Source: Eulemur rufifrons
Taxonomy: Eukaryota; Chordata; Mammalia; Primates; Lemuridae
DNA length: 64,000 nt
Assembly (NCBI RefSeq): GCF_041146395.1
Contig: NC_090996.1
Span: 28,048,738-28,112,737 of the forward strand
Direction of reading: 5' to 3'
How positions within the stretch are numbered: position 1 is the first letter of the stretch; every line of letters begins with the position of its first letter. The notes below the pieces were generated by a model, which was given only the letters and a program-made list of their open reading frames with translations, ran no database searches and was not told the DNA's origin. Made by a program: the position numbers and the translations under genes. Of this stretch, positions 37,974 through 50,742 are shown one piece after another.

Positions 37974-38354
37974 TTTTTTTTTTTTTTGGCTTTTGGGATT
38001 TTTTTGGAGTTTTTATTTTATTTATTTTTATTTTTTATTTTTGTTGAGACAGAGTCTCACTCTGTTGCCCAGTCTAGAGTGCCGTGGCATCAGCCTCGCT
38101 CACAGCAACCTGAAGCTCCTGGGCTCAAGCGATCCTCCTGCCTCAGCCTCCGAGAAGCTGTGACTACAGGCGCACACCACGATGCCCGGCTAATTTTTTC
38201 TATTTTTAGTTGCCCGGCTAATTTTTTTTCTATTTTTAGTAGAGACGGGGTTTCACTCTTGCTCAGACTGGTCTCAAACTCCTAAGGTCAAGCGATCCTC
38301 CCACCTCGGTCTCCCAGAGTGCTAGGATTACAGGCACCAGCCACCACTCCAGCC
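37974..38354 (-). mobile_element. Alu with internal duplication
   Basis: Reverse dimer flanked by TGACTACCAGG. A block reading GCCCGGCTAATTTTTT then CTATTTTTAGT occurs twice in tandem near 38185-38240, lengthening the element. Confidence 0.95.
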
Positions 38355-38426
38355 TGACTACCAGGTTTTGAACCTAAGGAGAATTGCAGTGCCACAAACA
38401 GACATAGGGTGTCTGGGTGTTGTGAT

Positions 38427-38428
38427 AT

Positions 38429-38469
<41 letters not shown>
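38427..38469. repeat. (TA)n microsatellite
   Basis: A run of about 20 TA units with a few CATACA variants at its start. Confidence 0.95.
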
Positions 38470-38471
<2 letters not shown>

Positions 38472-38842
38472 TTTGTCCACAGTTGGTGGCTCATAGCTCC
38501 CATATCCCCTGTTGCCGTCTTTTGTTACAATGTTGGGTGTGTTAGGCCTCAGGAAGCAAAATCTCTGGCCTTTCTCACCTGCCCTAAGGCAGGACTCTAA
38601 TCTTCCCCCTTTCTGATTGTGGGTCATAAGACCTCATTCCTAGAGGCCCTGCCTTGTACCCCGAAGGCTAATCACATTTCTACACGGTTGTCCATGAAAA
38701 CCCAAGAGCACAGGTTCAGGGAGCTTCCAGAGAGCTGAACACGTGGACATTCCGGAAGGGTGGTGTGCCCTCTCCCCCATGCCCTGCCCTGGGCATCTCT
38801 TCATCTGTATCCTTTGTAATATCCTTTATAAGAAACCTGTGA

Positions 38843-39470
<628 letters not shown>

Positions 39471-39489
39471 TCACAAAAGTCTCCTGTGC

Positions 39490-40525
39490 TGGTGGCGGTT
39501 GTGGTGTGAGAGCAGAGGGGAACACGTGGCTTGAGTTTTGTGTACAGAGCACTGGGTTCAGAGCTACATTGGCAAGAGGGCTGAGGGGAAGATAGGTTTG
39601 GGGTATTATGATATTATTATTAAAGTAATCCCTGTTCCACTGTTGAAAATACAGATGAGCAGATAGAAAAATCATCCATAGTCCAAGTACCCAGAAATAA
39701 TCACCATTAGCGTTTGGTGTATCCCAGAGGTTCTGATGTCATCTTGTTTGTCCAACCCCTGATAGATGTCATCCTAGAAGAATGTATAGCTAGACAGCTA
39801 GATACTCGCCAATCTCTCGCCCCCCATGGTGGTGGTGGCCCATTCAAATGTCTGCCAATTTAAAAAAAAAAAAAAACAGATAGCTAAATAGATAGATTTA
39901 TATAGTACATTTCCCCTTTTACATAAATGGATCACCTGAGTTTGCGTTTACCCATAATGAATGAGACACCTATATCGAGATATGTCCAGAGGTGTGTCAC
40001 CCATGCAGGACTCAATTAAAATACAAGAAAATGACGAACTCCAAATTCAGTGTAGTGATTATCTCTGGGGTGAATGGAGGGAAAGGAAAGGGAGCACAAA
40101 AGAGGCTTCACCTGTATTGGTTCAAATTTTATTTATTAAGCTGCATGGTGGAGACACTGTTTTTTGTTGTGTTTTCCTTTTGTTGTGTTTTTGTTATTCT
40201 TTATACCTTTTCATATTTTTTAAATAGTGCATGATAAATGTTAAAATACTGATCATGAAATAAAATGTGGGATTAAAAACAACACACTTTTTAAAATGTA
40301 GGACTTGAGCCTAGAAAAGGGTTTGAACTTAGATATCGATCAAAACTTCAAGTTCCTCTAGGGGTCCTGGCAGTGAGGCAAGTGGCTGAGGCTGCCTGGG
40401 TGGGACAGCAGGAAGCTAAGGCAGCTGGCCAGGGGCGTGCCTCTCCCTCAGCTCCTGCCAGATGCCTTTGGAAGAGAAAAGAAGGACACAGCAAAAGCAC
40501 GATTACAAGAGAGATTAGTAAGGAG
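39490..40525. other. Upstream of TNFRSF17, no gene recognised
   Basis: AT-rich DNA with possible old LINE traces near 39,620-39,720. No coding or RNA signal. Confidence 0.4.
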
Positions 40526-40527
40526 AA

Positions 40528-40839
<312 letters not shown>

Positions 40840-40950
40840 TTATTAACTGATTCTTCCACCGATGCCTGAAATGTTGCCAAGAGACACTGGCTTGGGTAAG
40901 TGGGGCCGCCTGTTTACTCCTCTTTGTGGGGGTGACAGGTTAATTCTGAT

Positions 40951-41024
40951 TCTTCCAACCTCTTCTGCCCATTTATCTCTGTCTCTTAAGAGACAGAGAT
41001 AAATGGGCAGAAGAGGTTGGAAGA
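40951..41024. repeat. Perfect 74-bp palindrome, no spacer
   Basis: The arm TCTTCCAACCTCTTCTGCCC... (40951-40987) is followed at once by its exact reverse complement (40988-41024). The centre is CTCTTAAGAG. Every one of the 37 pairs matches, and pairing stops at the next base on each side. Unrelated to any repeat family I recognise. Confidence 0.98.
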
Positions 41025-41029
41025 TGTCA

Positions 41030-41875
41030 TACTACACATGACACTTTCCATAAGAAATAATGTAAGGGCTTAAGTGAAAAGGGAATTTTCTGGCTTTATA
41101 AAGCTGAAAAGTGCAATGGTAGAATCAGATTTAGGGGGCCCGGTCAAGTCCAACAGTGTCCTGGTTTCTCTCTCTCTGGCTCAGCAGTGACCTCTCTGGT
41201 CTTGGCTCTGTTCCCAGGTCCGATTCATGATCACAAGAGAGCTGCAGCCCCTCAGACCTCACACACCCTTGTTTCTTCTAAACGCATGGTTTTAAACGTG
41301 TGAACTCCCAGACCTATGTATGTCTCCAACTCTAGCCTTGCCTGAAATCCAGACCCATGTCAACTGCCTGCTCAGTATCTCCACTTCAAAGTCCAATCAG
41401 TGTCTCAAACTTTACTAAAGTAATTTTGGATTCTCCAAGAGAAGAACATGTACTGCCTTTGTAACACCCACTTGATCACAGAATCCCTTTTTACAAGGAT
41501 CACCTATGAGCATGTAGCAACATAAACTTTGTGGAATACAACTTGGGAAAAATGAGGCCAGGCTATCGCCACGATTCCCTCCGGTTCTCAAAGACTGTGA
41601 TTTGGGGACTTAGCAGAGCAGCAGTAAAACAGATGGAGCATGAGGGGAGTGTTGGTGTAATAATGTCACTAAGAGAATGCAGTGTCTGACTTCGCACTAC
41701 GTAGAACAGCGGGGAAGCCAGTCCCGAGCCAGCCTCAAGCTTCGGCTGTCGCTCACAGCTCTAGGGAAGCAAAGCGGTGCTGCCTCAGACTTCCAACGCC
41801 ATCAGTGGCTTGTTCTGCAAGGAAAACTCCATCCAACTAAAGATTTGTTTTCCAAAATTACGAAACTGTCAACAA
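41030..41875. other. Upstream of TNFRSF17, no feature recognised
   Basis: Unique-looking sequence between the palindrome and an Alu monomer. No gene recognised. Confidence 0.45.
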
Positions 41876-41879
41876 GCGG

Positions 41880-42030
41880 TTTTGTTTTGTTTTTTAAGAC
41901 AGGGTCTCACTCTGTCACCCCAGCTACAGTGCAGTGGCATCGTCATAGCTCCCTGCAACCTCAAGCTCAAATGCTCCTCCTGCCCCGAACTCCCACAGTG
42001 CTAGGATTACAGGCCTGCGCCCTGCCACTG
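41880..42030 (-). mobile_element. Alu-type monomer
   Basis: Old single arm (AAGACAGGGTCTCACTCTG to GTGCTAGGATTACAGGC) with internal loss. Confidence 0.8.
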
Positions 42031-42419
42031 AACGCCTGGCCGAGCCACAGAGGCGGGAGCTGTGCAGAGCCAACCTAGACCACACCATGAACTCCCCCAT
42101 CACGGCCGCACTCTGGCAACTGCATATTCCTGGCCTCTCAAACCGACTGGCTGATGACTCCTCTGGTCCTCACCTCCCCCTCCCAGACCTTCACCTCCCC
42201 AGATCCTCCTGCGATTGTGTAAGGTCTAATTCCTGTAATTAGACCAGCAATTGTGTAAGATTTAATTCCTTCCCTGATCCTCTAATTAACATTCATGGTG
42301 GCTCAGCTCCCTGGACCAACACCGACTGATGTCCCCTCTTTAACCTTGAACCTACAGTTTAAATATTCACACAAAACTGTTCAGATCCTGCCCACAGAGT
42401 TGCACCGCAGTATGCACTA

Positions 42420-42665
42420 GGCACAAGTCCTGAGACCAGAAAAACCTGAATCCCGGCTCTAACACAGGGGAGCCTGTGCGGTCTTGGGCAAGGGGCTTAA
42501 CCTTTCTGTTCCTCATCCAGAACAGGATAAATGACAATAGTGCCAACTTTCTGCATTGTTGGGAGGATCATATGAGACAATTTATGGAGGGCATAAATTT
42601 ATGTGTAGAAAATTTATGAGCATAGTTCCCGGGCCCAGAGTAAGTGCTCAGCAAACCTTAGTGAT
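42420..42665 (+). mobile_element. MIR SINE
   Basis: AACCTGAATCCCGGCTCTAAC, CTTAACCTTTCTGTTCCTCATC and CCCAGAGTAAGTGCTCAGC in MIR order. Confidence 0.8.
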
Positions 42666-42669
42666 TTGG

Positions 42670-43100
42670 TTATTAGTAATGAGAAGCTCAGAGTCAGCCA
42701 ACCTCTGGGAAGGTTATTTTCCCAAGGCTGAATAAAACAGTATAATAAGAGGGCGGCCCCACACAAATGGGGGTTAAGGGTGAACCGAGGCTATTCAGAA
42801 ACTAAAGCCAGGAAAATATTAAGCATTATGTGCTGGAAGGGCAAGGAAAGATGCCACAAGAAGGCTGGGCAAGACTGGAGGGCAGGGTGGATGAGAGTTT
42901 GAGAAATGAGTTCAGGCAAGGAACTAGTGGTAAGGTAAATGGTAACAGGCCAATGCTAGCTGCCTGATACGTAGCATTGGAACGGGCACAGTGGCCTAAG
43001 GCAAGCTACAAGTCCGGACCAAAACCCTTACCTTTTCTCAAAGTATAGAAATGTCTTCTAGAAATTAAAAGATCATTGCAATACTGCATCTACAGGTAGA
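42670..43100. other. Upstream of TNFRSF17, no feature recognised
   Basis: Faint L2-class phrases (GGAAGGGCAAGGAAAG) only. No gene. Confidence 0.4.
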
Positions 43101-43105
43101 TCTTT

Positions 43106-43395
43106 TCTCTATTTTGGAGAAAGGGTCTCACTCTGTCACCCAGGCTGGAGTGCAGTGATGAGATCATAGCTCACAGCAACCTCAAACTCCTGGGCTCAAG
43201 CGATCCTCCTGCCTCAGCCTCCTGTGTAGCTGGGACTACAGGCATGCGCCACCACGCCTGGCTAATTTTTCTATTTTTAGTGGAGACAGAATCTCGCTCT
43301 TGCTCAGGCTGGTCTCGAACTCCTGCGCTCAAATGATCCTCCCGCCTCTGCCTTCCAGAATGCTAGGATCACAGGCGTGAGCCACCGTGCCCGGC
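43106..43395 (-). mobile_element. Alu, older type
   Basis: Reverse dimer (GAGAAAGGGTCTCACTCTGTC to CACCGTGCCCGGCC). Confidence 0.94.
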
Positions 43396-43574
43396 CTGTA
43401 ACTTGTTTCTGATCAAGAAAATGGGATCCGGAGGGACACGTGTCACTGGAAAGCAGAAGGTTTCTGAGCCGCATCCTCCTTCCCTCGGCCGTGGTGACTG
43501 GCGAGGCTCCGTGGGCCTGGGTTCCAACAGGAGCCATGTGAAGCACAGCCCCAGCTGTCCCAGGAGGGACACCG

Positions 43575-43954
43575 TTATGGACTGATGTTTGTGTCCCCAA
43601 AGAGTCCTATGTTGAAGTTCCAACCCCCAACGTGTTGGTATTTGGAGACAGGACCTTTGACAAGTGATTAGGGTTAGATGAAGTCATGAGGGTGGCGCTC
43701 TCCTGGTGGGACTGGTGCCCTCATAAGAAGAGGCAGAAAGAGAGATCCCCCTCTCAATGAGCACACAGCAGGGAAAGGCCAAGTGAGGACAACGCGAGAA
43801 GGTGGCAGGAAGCGAGCCCTCACCGAACACTGAATCTGCCACCACCTTGATCTGGGACTTCCCAGTCTCCAGAACTGTGAGAAAGAAATTTCTGCTGTGT
43901 GAGCCACCCAGCTTATGGTATTTTGTTACGGTAGCCTGAGTAGACTAAGATAGA
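43575..43954 (+). mobile_element. MaLR LTR (MLT1 class)
   Basis: GATGTTTGTGTCCCCAAAGAG, GACCTTTGACAAGTGATTAGG and TTCCCAGTCTCCAGAACTGTG in MLT1 order, ending GTAGACTAAGATAG. No internal genes. Confidence 0.88.
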
Positions 43955-43959
43955 CATGC

Positions 43960-44685
43960 TGCGTGGACGGGAAAGAAACCCCAAGATTTGGGTGTTTTTT
44001 GTTCCTGCAACCGAGCCTCATCTATCCTGACTGATGCAGAGTCCAAAGCCGTTGTATTAACCTTCTGCAAGGTTGTCTCTTTGCTTTCACTAAAAACTTC
44101 TGTATGATAACTGCATGGTCCTGAGCAAGCCCTGTCTAGTGTACTGCACTCCACGATGAAAGAAGCCTCAAAAGAACACAAAACCAACAAGAACACAAAC
44201 AAAGCCGAAACACTGGCTCTCCTTAAACTGCATTCAGGTTAGTTTCTTCTTCAACGTGAAACAGCCAGAGGGAGGTGGGGCCTTGTGCTCGGGGAATCGG
44301 AGGAGATGCAACAGCTCCCAGCCAGGCTCTAATGAAGCAGGGGGCTCAGACGCCCTGTTGGGCGAGCCGTGCCAAGGCGAGACCAACACAGAGACATCTT
44401 CCTCTCCTCCTCTCTTCCTTAGATCTCTCTCTGCGCATTCCTCAGAGGCCTTGTTTGCTTGTGGACATGAAAAGGCTAATTTGATATGGGGCCAATTCTC
44501 GAGGCTCTCTGCTAGTTTTCCGGGAAGATTCCCCTTTGAAGATCAGCCCCTCTGAGCTGCTTTCTCTCGGCACAATCAGAAGTGCCACATTCTGTCAGCT
44601 CTTTAGCATTTTTCAAAGTGGCTTCACTCTGATTTCCAGGGTGTCTTGACTGTTCACAATGGTGAGGCTCCCACGTCAGGGGAAG
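43960..44685. other. Upstream of TNFRSF17, no feature recognised
   Basis: Unique sequence. Open frames on both strands lack recognisable domains. Confidence 0.45.
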
Positions 44686-44694
44686 TTGATTTCT

Positions 44695-45335
44695 TTTTCT
44701 TTTTTTCAAGACTTAATTTTTTTAGAGCAGTTTTAGATTCACGGCAACATCGAGAAGGTACAGAGATTTCCCATACGGCCCCTCTGCCCACACGGGCACA
44801 GCCCCCATTATCAGTATCCCCATCAGAGTGCAGAGTTCATGCGTTTGGTGCCGTCAGTGAACCTACACTGACACATCATTGTCACCACAAGTCAATAGCG
44901 TACATTAAGTTTCACTCCTGGTGTCGTACATTCTGTGAGTTTAGACAAACGTATGATGCTATGTATCCATTATTATAGAATCATACGGAGTATTTTCACT
45001 ACCCCAAAATCCCCTGTGCTCTACCTGTTTCTCTCTCCCCACCCTGCCTGGGCAACACTGATCTTTTCACTGTGTCCATAGTTTTGCCTTTTCTAGACTA
45101 TCATAGAGTTGGAATCATACAGTATGGAGCCTTTTCAGATTGGCTTCTTCCACTTAATAATGTGCATTTAGATTTCTTCCATGTCTTTTCATGGCTTGAT
45201 AGCTCATTTCTTTTTAACACTGAGTAATAGTGTATCATCTGGATGTACCACAGTTTATTTATCCGTTCACCTCCTGAGGGACATCTTAGTTGTTTCCAAG
45301 TTTTCGAAATTATAAGTAAAGCTGCTATAAACTTT
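44695..45335 (-). mobile_element. Old L1M, antisense
   Basis: TAGAGCAGTTTTAGATTCACGG, GAGTTGGAATCATACAGTATG and ATTTATCCGTTCACCTCCTGAGG are the antisense 3' region of old L1. Confidence 0.85.
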
Positions 45336-45479
45336 GATTTTCTTTTTCCTAGTCACTGACTTCTCCCTGTGACACTTTTTGTCTCCACTTTAAGCATCAA
45401 CCACCACGAGACGTAGAACGTGCCGAGTGGCAGCTGTGTGGTACGTTGATTGGCGAGGCAGAGAAAAATCCCTCCACTC

Positions 45480-46685
45480 AATAAAACTGATCAATTGATC
45501 GTGTGCCTACTGTATACCAGACACTATACCAAGCACCAAGATACAACAGTGAGTTCATTTTAGATGTGGTTCCTGCCCTAATGGCATTTATAATCTGGTG
45601 GGGGAAACTAAAAAAATTAATATAATAAATAAAGTACACGTGATTGTGAAAATGCTGCTACGGAGAAAGCACGGTGCTAAGATTGAAACTGAAAACAGGG
45701 GAAGGCGGAGGGGAAAGAAACTCCAGTGTTAGTTGGGGTCTTCCAGGAAGCACTCGCCAAGGTGGGGTTAGACTGGTTATGGGGGGAAACACCTCAGAAG
45801 AGTAAGGGGAAGAAGCCAAAGAAGGGGGAAGAACCTGAAGGAAAATAGAAACTTCTTTTCTTTACAGTTTACCCAGTCTCTGGATAGAGGTGTCCACTGC
45901 CAGGGGGTAGAAGGAGGAAGGTGCCTCGGGGCTTGTGCTCAGGGGAACTGTGGCCCCCAAAATTCCCCCAGTACCTGTGAATGGGATCTTATTTGGAAAC
46001 AGAATCTTTGCAGATATAATCAAGTCAAAATCAGGTCATTCGGGATTGCAGTGGGCCCTAATCCTAGACTACTAGTGTCCTTGAGGAGGAGGGAGGAGAC
46101 ACAGAAACAGGGGAGGAGTCCGCGTGCAGATGGCGCAGGGATTGGAGCGCTGCAGCTGCCAGCCAGGGAACACCAACGACTGCCAGCAACCACCAGGAGC
46201 GAGAAGAGACAGGGAAGGGTGCTCCCCCAAAACCAGAGAGAGCATGGCCCTGCTGACACCTGGATTGCGTACTTCTGGCTTCCAGAACAATGACAGAATG
46301 AATTTCTATTGTTTTGAGCCACCAAATGTGTAGTACTCTGTCATGATGGCGCCAGGTATTAATAAAAAGTGCCCAGGAAGTAACATTTAGTCTGAGACCC
46401 ACCAGGTCAAGAGAAGGCAGCCACGTGACCCACCTGGGAACAGTGTTCTGCGCAAAGGGAACAGCAAAGGCAAAGCCCCTGAGGTGAGGAAGGGCTCCGT
46501 TGAGCTGGCAGACCTGGAAGAGGCCCCGTGTGCTGGAGCATGTTGGAGCGGGGACAGAGAGGTGAGCGGGGCAGCGCTCAGGTGGGGCCCTGTGGGCTCA
46601 GGGGTCAGGGTTTTAGTCCAGGTGCTCTGGGAAGCCATGGTGCGTTTTTAGCAAGGGCGTGTTGTGACCCAGTTTACAACGTAGA
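45480..46685 (+). repeat. Ancient L2-class repeat interrupted by a MaLR LTR
   Basis: GTGTGCCTACTGTATACCAG and GTTCCTGCCCTAATGGCATTT lie before the LTR. AAAGGCAAAGCCCCTGAGGTG and GGGAAGCCATGGTGCG follow it. Confidence 0.6.
45945..46366 (+). mobile_element. MaLR LTR (MLT1 class)
   Basis: GTGGCCCCCAAAATTCCCCC, AGAATCTTTGCAGATATAATC and GGCTTCCAGAACAATGACAG in order. Confidence 0.85.
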
Positions 46686-46914
46686 AATGATTTCACTGAA
46701 CTCCATGGTGACAAGGAACATGGACTTTGTGCTAAACTGCAGGGGTTTTTTTTCTAATGACACTGTATTAGCCTAAACTTCCTGGAAAACGGAGCCTGAG
46801 GCAAGGATGAAAATGCTAATGCTTTATTTGGAAAGTGCAAACAGGGCAGCAACAGTGAGAAAAGGGGGGAGTGAAGAAAGGGAAGATGTGAAGTAATGTA
46901 AACAATGAGGGTTT

Positions 46915-47305
46915 GGGGCTGCACTGGGTCTCCCCCAACCCCCCAATTCACATGCTGAACTGCTAACCCTCAGCACCTCTGAATGTGACCGCATTAGGAG
47001 GCTGGGCCTTTAAAAAGGTGATTAAGTTAAAATGAGGCTGTTAGGGTGAGCCCTAATCCACCAGGGCTGGTGTCCTCATAAGAAAGTGACAGACAGGGGG
47101 ATGCCTGGAGAGACAGCCAAGGGAGAACACTGCCAGAAGGCGGCAGCTGCAAGCCAGGGAGAGAGGTCTCACCTGCAGCCACACCTGTCGACACCTTGAT
47201 CTTGGACTTCTAGCTTCCAGAACTGTGACAAAATAAATTTCTGTTGTTTAAGCCGCCCAGTCTATGGAGTTTTGTTATGTATGGCAGCCTGAGCCGACTA
47301 ATTAG
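46915..47305 (+). mobile_element. MaLR LTR (MLT1 class)
   Basis: GGCTGCACTGGGTCTCCCCC, AAAGGTGATTAAGTTAAAATGAG and TTCCAGAACTGTGACAAAATAA, ending GAGCCGACTAATTAG. Confidence 0.88.
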
Positions 47306-47394
47306 TTGCCTCGACAACGGATTCAGGGTGAGCTGCGATGAGACAAGGCAGGTGCTGTCTGCGCCTGCGCCACACGCTGGACCTTTCCAGGTGC

Positions 47395-47510
47395 CCGTGT
47401 CATTGGATAAATAGTGTCCCCCTCTCCACCCCACCTGGAACCGCAGCATGTGACCTTATTTAGAAACAAGGTCTTTGCAGATGTAATTAGTTAACACACT
47501 GACTGCCACA
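47395..47510 (+). mobile_element. Partial MaLR LTR (5' end)
   Basis: AATAGTGTCCCCCTCTCCAC to GGTCTTTGCAGATGTAATTAG only. The rest is missing. Confidence 0.75.
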
Positions 47511-47849
47511 CTGGAAAAAAAAATTTTTTCCCTGGGGCCATGGTGTTTCATTAAGATAGAATAAAAACTTAACAAACAAAATGATCCTTTCTAATTTAAT
47601 GAAAATTTTTGTTGTTTTTTATTGTTTCCTGTTCCTGAGTTCTATGCAACATGATCCACGTTTTTAGAATTAAATTGTCAATGTGAATTGTAACAATAAG
47701 AACATCAACAAGATTTTCACGAACCATCGGCACGCAGGGTTTTGCTTCATGAGTTCCCCGGCTCAAAACCAGCTTGAGTTAAATACAACTCACGTAGCAG
47801 TTACTGTGTTAAGGACCTCGAGGGAAAATTATCCTGTATTTGGGGGGTA

Positions 47850-48352
47850 TGACATAATAAGAAATATATATTTGGCCTCTGTCCCGGGTTTCTGACACAG
47901 AGCTCCTGTAACTTTTGTAATTTCCCAAGTGATAAGAAAATCTTACAGAGCCCCTAAATCCCTGAGAATTTCTTGGGTGACAGGAGCATCTTTTGTATTA
48001 ATGGGCTTGTGGAGGCCTTCAGGATGGGGGTGCTCACCAGAAAGACGACGCCATGGTTAGCAGCTTGGGAGTTCGGTTCCACTGCCCGTCCTCTGGGGGG
48101 AAGAGGGGCTGGAGACAGAGTTAATAATCCATCGCGCCTGTGTGGGGAAGCCTCCATGAAAATCCCCAAAGCACAGGGTTCATAGGGCTTCCAGGTTGGT
48201 GGACACGTCCCTGAGCTGGGAAGGGGGCGCATCCCAACTCCTCAGGGACAGAAGGTCCTCCGCTTGGAACCCTTCTGGAACTTGCCCTACATACCTCTTC
48301 ATCTGGCGGTTCATCTGTTTACTTTGTAATATCCTTTATAATAAACCCCAAG
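47850..48352 (+). mobile_element. Endogenous-retrovirus-type LTR, copy C
   Basis: GGCCTCTGTCCCGGGTTTCTG, AAGCCTCCATGAAAATCCCC and TAATATCCTTTATAATAAACCCC. Same family and orientation as copies A and B. It stops just after the poly(A)-signal region. Confidence 0.72.
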
Positions 48353-48354
48353 AA

Positions 48355-48600
48355 ATCCATTCAGTCCTTCAGTCATCAGATGTCTACTGAGTGCTGGCTA
48401 TCTGCCAGACACGGTGCAAGGTGGAGAAGTGAACAGGATGGTTACAGCCTTTGCTTGGGGAGCTCGGCTTTGCAGGGGGGAAAGGCGTTGAGCAAATGGT
48501 TAATTACAAGTCATTCTTTCCAGGTGATGGGGTGTTCTATGGGGATCTTGTAGGAGGGGTTTTCATCTACCACCCACCCAGCCGTGGAGAGACGCCGTTA
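48355..48600 (+). repeat. Ancient L2-class fragment
   Basis: ATGTCTACTGAGTGCTGGCTA and GTGAACAGGATGGTTACAGCC. Confidence 0.5.
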
Positions 48601-48604
48601 ACAT

Positions 48605-49665
48605 TCTCTTTATATTGGAAACGCTAAAGTTTTCACACCAGAACTTCTGATTCCTTTTAACCGTCTCAGATCTGTGGATATTCCCTTTTGATCCACATTA
48701 GATTAAGCAAGTCCCCCTTCAAATGTGATGTAGAGACACAAAGTTCATCAGGGAGACAACTACACATCAGAATGCTAAGAGCAATGATTTAATTTCTTCT
48801 CCAGATCATCCCAAACAAACTTAGGTTTGGTTTGTTTTTTTTTAATTCACAGAATAAGTATTCAACATAATATTTTGAACAGTGAAGAGTGAAAAATGTG
48901 TCATAATAAGAACCATATTTAAGAACGTACATCAAAATGTTCTAAAATACAACATGAGGGGTTCTGGCTCTGGGTACAGTGATGTGAGCACACACCTCTT
49001 TGTCTCCCCCACTGGTTGCAGCTATAATACGGGGCTAGAATGCCCAGTGACAGTGACAGTGCGTGGAGACGAAGAGGAGAATGTGAAGTGCTAGCAAAGC
49101 ACAGGTGAGCTTTCCTCCAGGTCTCCCACCGTTTGGCCCCGGACCTGGCTGCAGCCATAGAAGTGCATCCAGAGTGGGCTGACCAAAGCCCCAGATCCGG
49201 GCTACAGGATCAAAAGGGGGATCCCCAGAGACCTAGAAAGTACCCAGCTTGTTGTGGAAAGGGAGAAAGTTGGGCAAGTGACCCCATAAAGTCACTTATG
49301 AACTCCTGGGCTTATCCAAATACAAAAGACCTTGAGAACTTTGCGATAGACCATTGCCTCGCCCACATCCCGGGCTGGCCACTGGGTGGCGCACACACAG
49401 GACAGACCTCACTAACACCTGAAAGCCTTCCAAAGGTGAGCTGACATTGGCACCGCAGCCCAGGGAAGATGGGTAAGGATGTTCAGCCCGAACCTAACTA
49501 CCTTGATTGCCTGCTAAAGCAAAAATATGTCACCTTGCCATCTGTTTACATTTTCTTGGAATACCAAAAGATGTTTGCATAACCCGAGAGATGGCAGGAG
49601 AAAGAAAACAGAGGAGTGAAAACAAAGAGGAAAAAAATAGAAAACAGATTTCAAAAAGATAGACC
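48605..49665. other. Upstream of TNFRSF17, no feature recognised
   Basis: Unique sequence. No gene or repeat assigned. Confidence 0.45.
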
Positions 49666-49670
49666 TAGGC

Positions 49671-49783
49671 CAGGCGTGGTGGCTCTTGCTCAGGCTGGTC
49701 TTGAACTCCTGACCTCAAGCAATCCTCCCACCTCGGCCTCCCAGAGTGCTAGAATTACAGGCGTGAGCCACCGCGCCCAGCTA
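49671..49783. mobile_element. Fold-back Alu fragment
   Basis: Starts like a plus-strand Alu (GGCCAGGCGTGGTGGCTC) but continues as minus-strand Alu (TTGCTCAGGCTGGTCTTG to CCACCGCGCCCAGCT). The junction falls on a shared GCTC. Confidence 0.85.
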
Positions 49784-49804
49784 AGGCATATATATTAGAA
49801 AGGA

Positions 49805-50455
49805 AGAAATAAAACTTTCTATTTTCACAGAGACTTGACTGTCTACATAAGAAAATCCCAAGGAAACTACCAAAAAGACTCCTAGAATCAATAAGTGAGT
49901 TAGTGTAACATGGGGTACAAGGTCAACACACAAAAATCCATTGTACATCTGTATACTTGAAGGGTATAATTAGAAACTGAAACTCAAAAAATGATACATT
50001 TACAAAAGCTCTCCACCAACATGTAAAATATTTACATATAAACCCGACAAAACATGTACAGGCTATGAATGCTGAAAACTACAAAACATTGATGATAGAA
50101 ATCAAAGAAGACCTAAATAAATGGAGAAATATACTCTGTACATGACAGACTCAACATAGTAAAAATGTCAGTTCTCTCCAAATTGATCTGTAGATTTAAG
50201 GCCATTCCAATCAATCCAGTAGGATTTCTTATCCATACAAACAAGCTGAGTCTAAATATTCATACAGAAAGGCAAAGGAACTAGAATGGCTAAAACAATT
50301 TTGAAAGAGTAAAGTTGGAGGAATCGTGCTATCCAATTACAAGACTTATAACACTACAGTAATTAAGGCAGTGTGGTATTGGTGAAGAAACAGATGTATA
50401 TTAAGGAAACAGAATAGAGAGCCAGAAATGGACCCACATAAATATAGTCAAATCT
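49805..50455 (+). mobile_element. L1 ORF2 fragment
   Basis: Decayed L1 coding region with ATGGGGTACAAGGTCAACAC, GACCTAAATAAATGGAGAAAT and TTAAGGCCATTCCAATCAATCC (late RT domain). No open frame persists. Confidence 0.88.
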
Positions 50456-50690
50456 TTATTATTTTTTTTCCAATTCTTTTTTTTTTTATTTTTCCAATTT
50501 TTTTTCTTTATTTTTTTTCCAATTCTTTTTTTTTATTTAAGGGCCTCACTCTGTCACCTGAGCTAGGGTGCAGTGGTGTCATCATAGCTCACTGCAACCT
50601 CAAACTTCTGAGCTCAAGTGATGATTGGCCTCAAACAATCCTTCCACTCCACTTCGGCCTCAGGAGTGGGCCACAGCACTCAGCCAAAAT
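50456..50690 (-). mobile_element. T-rich tract and Alu-type monomer
   Basis: Three repeats of CCAATTCTTTTTTTTTATT-like sequence precede an old single arm (CTCACTCTGTCACCTGAGC). Confidence 0.75.
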
Positions 50691-50742
50691 TGCTGACATT
50701 TAAGTGCTGCAGGAAGGAGGAGCCATGAGAGAAAGACAGAAT

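Noticed and set aside
38409..38600. Peptides rich in isoleucine/tyrosine
   Set aside because: They are translations of the (TA)n microsatellite.
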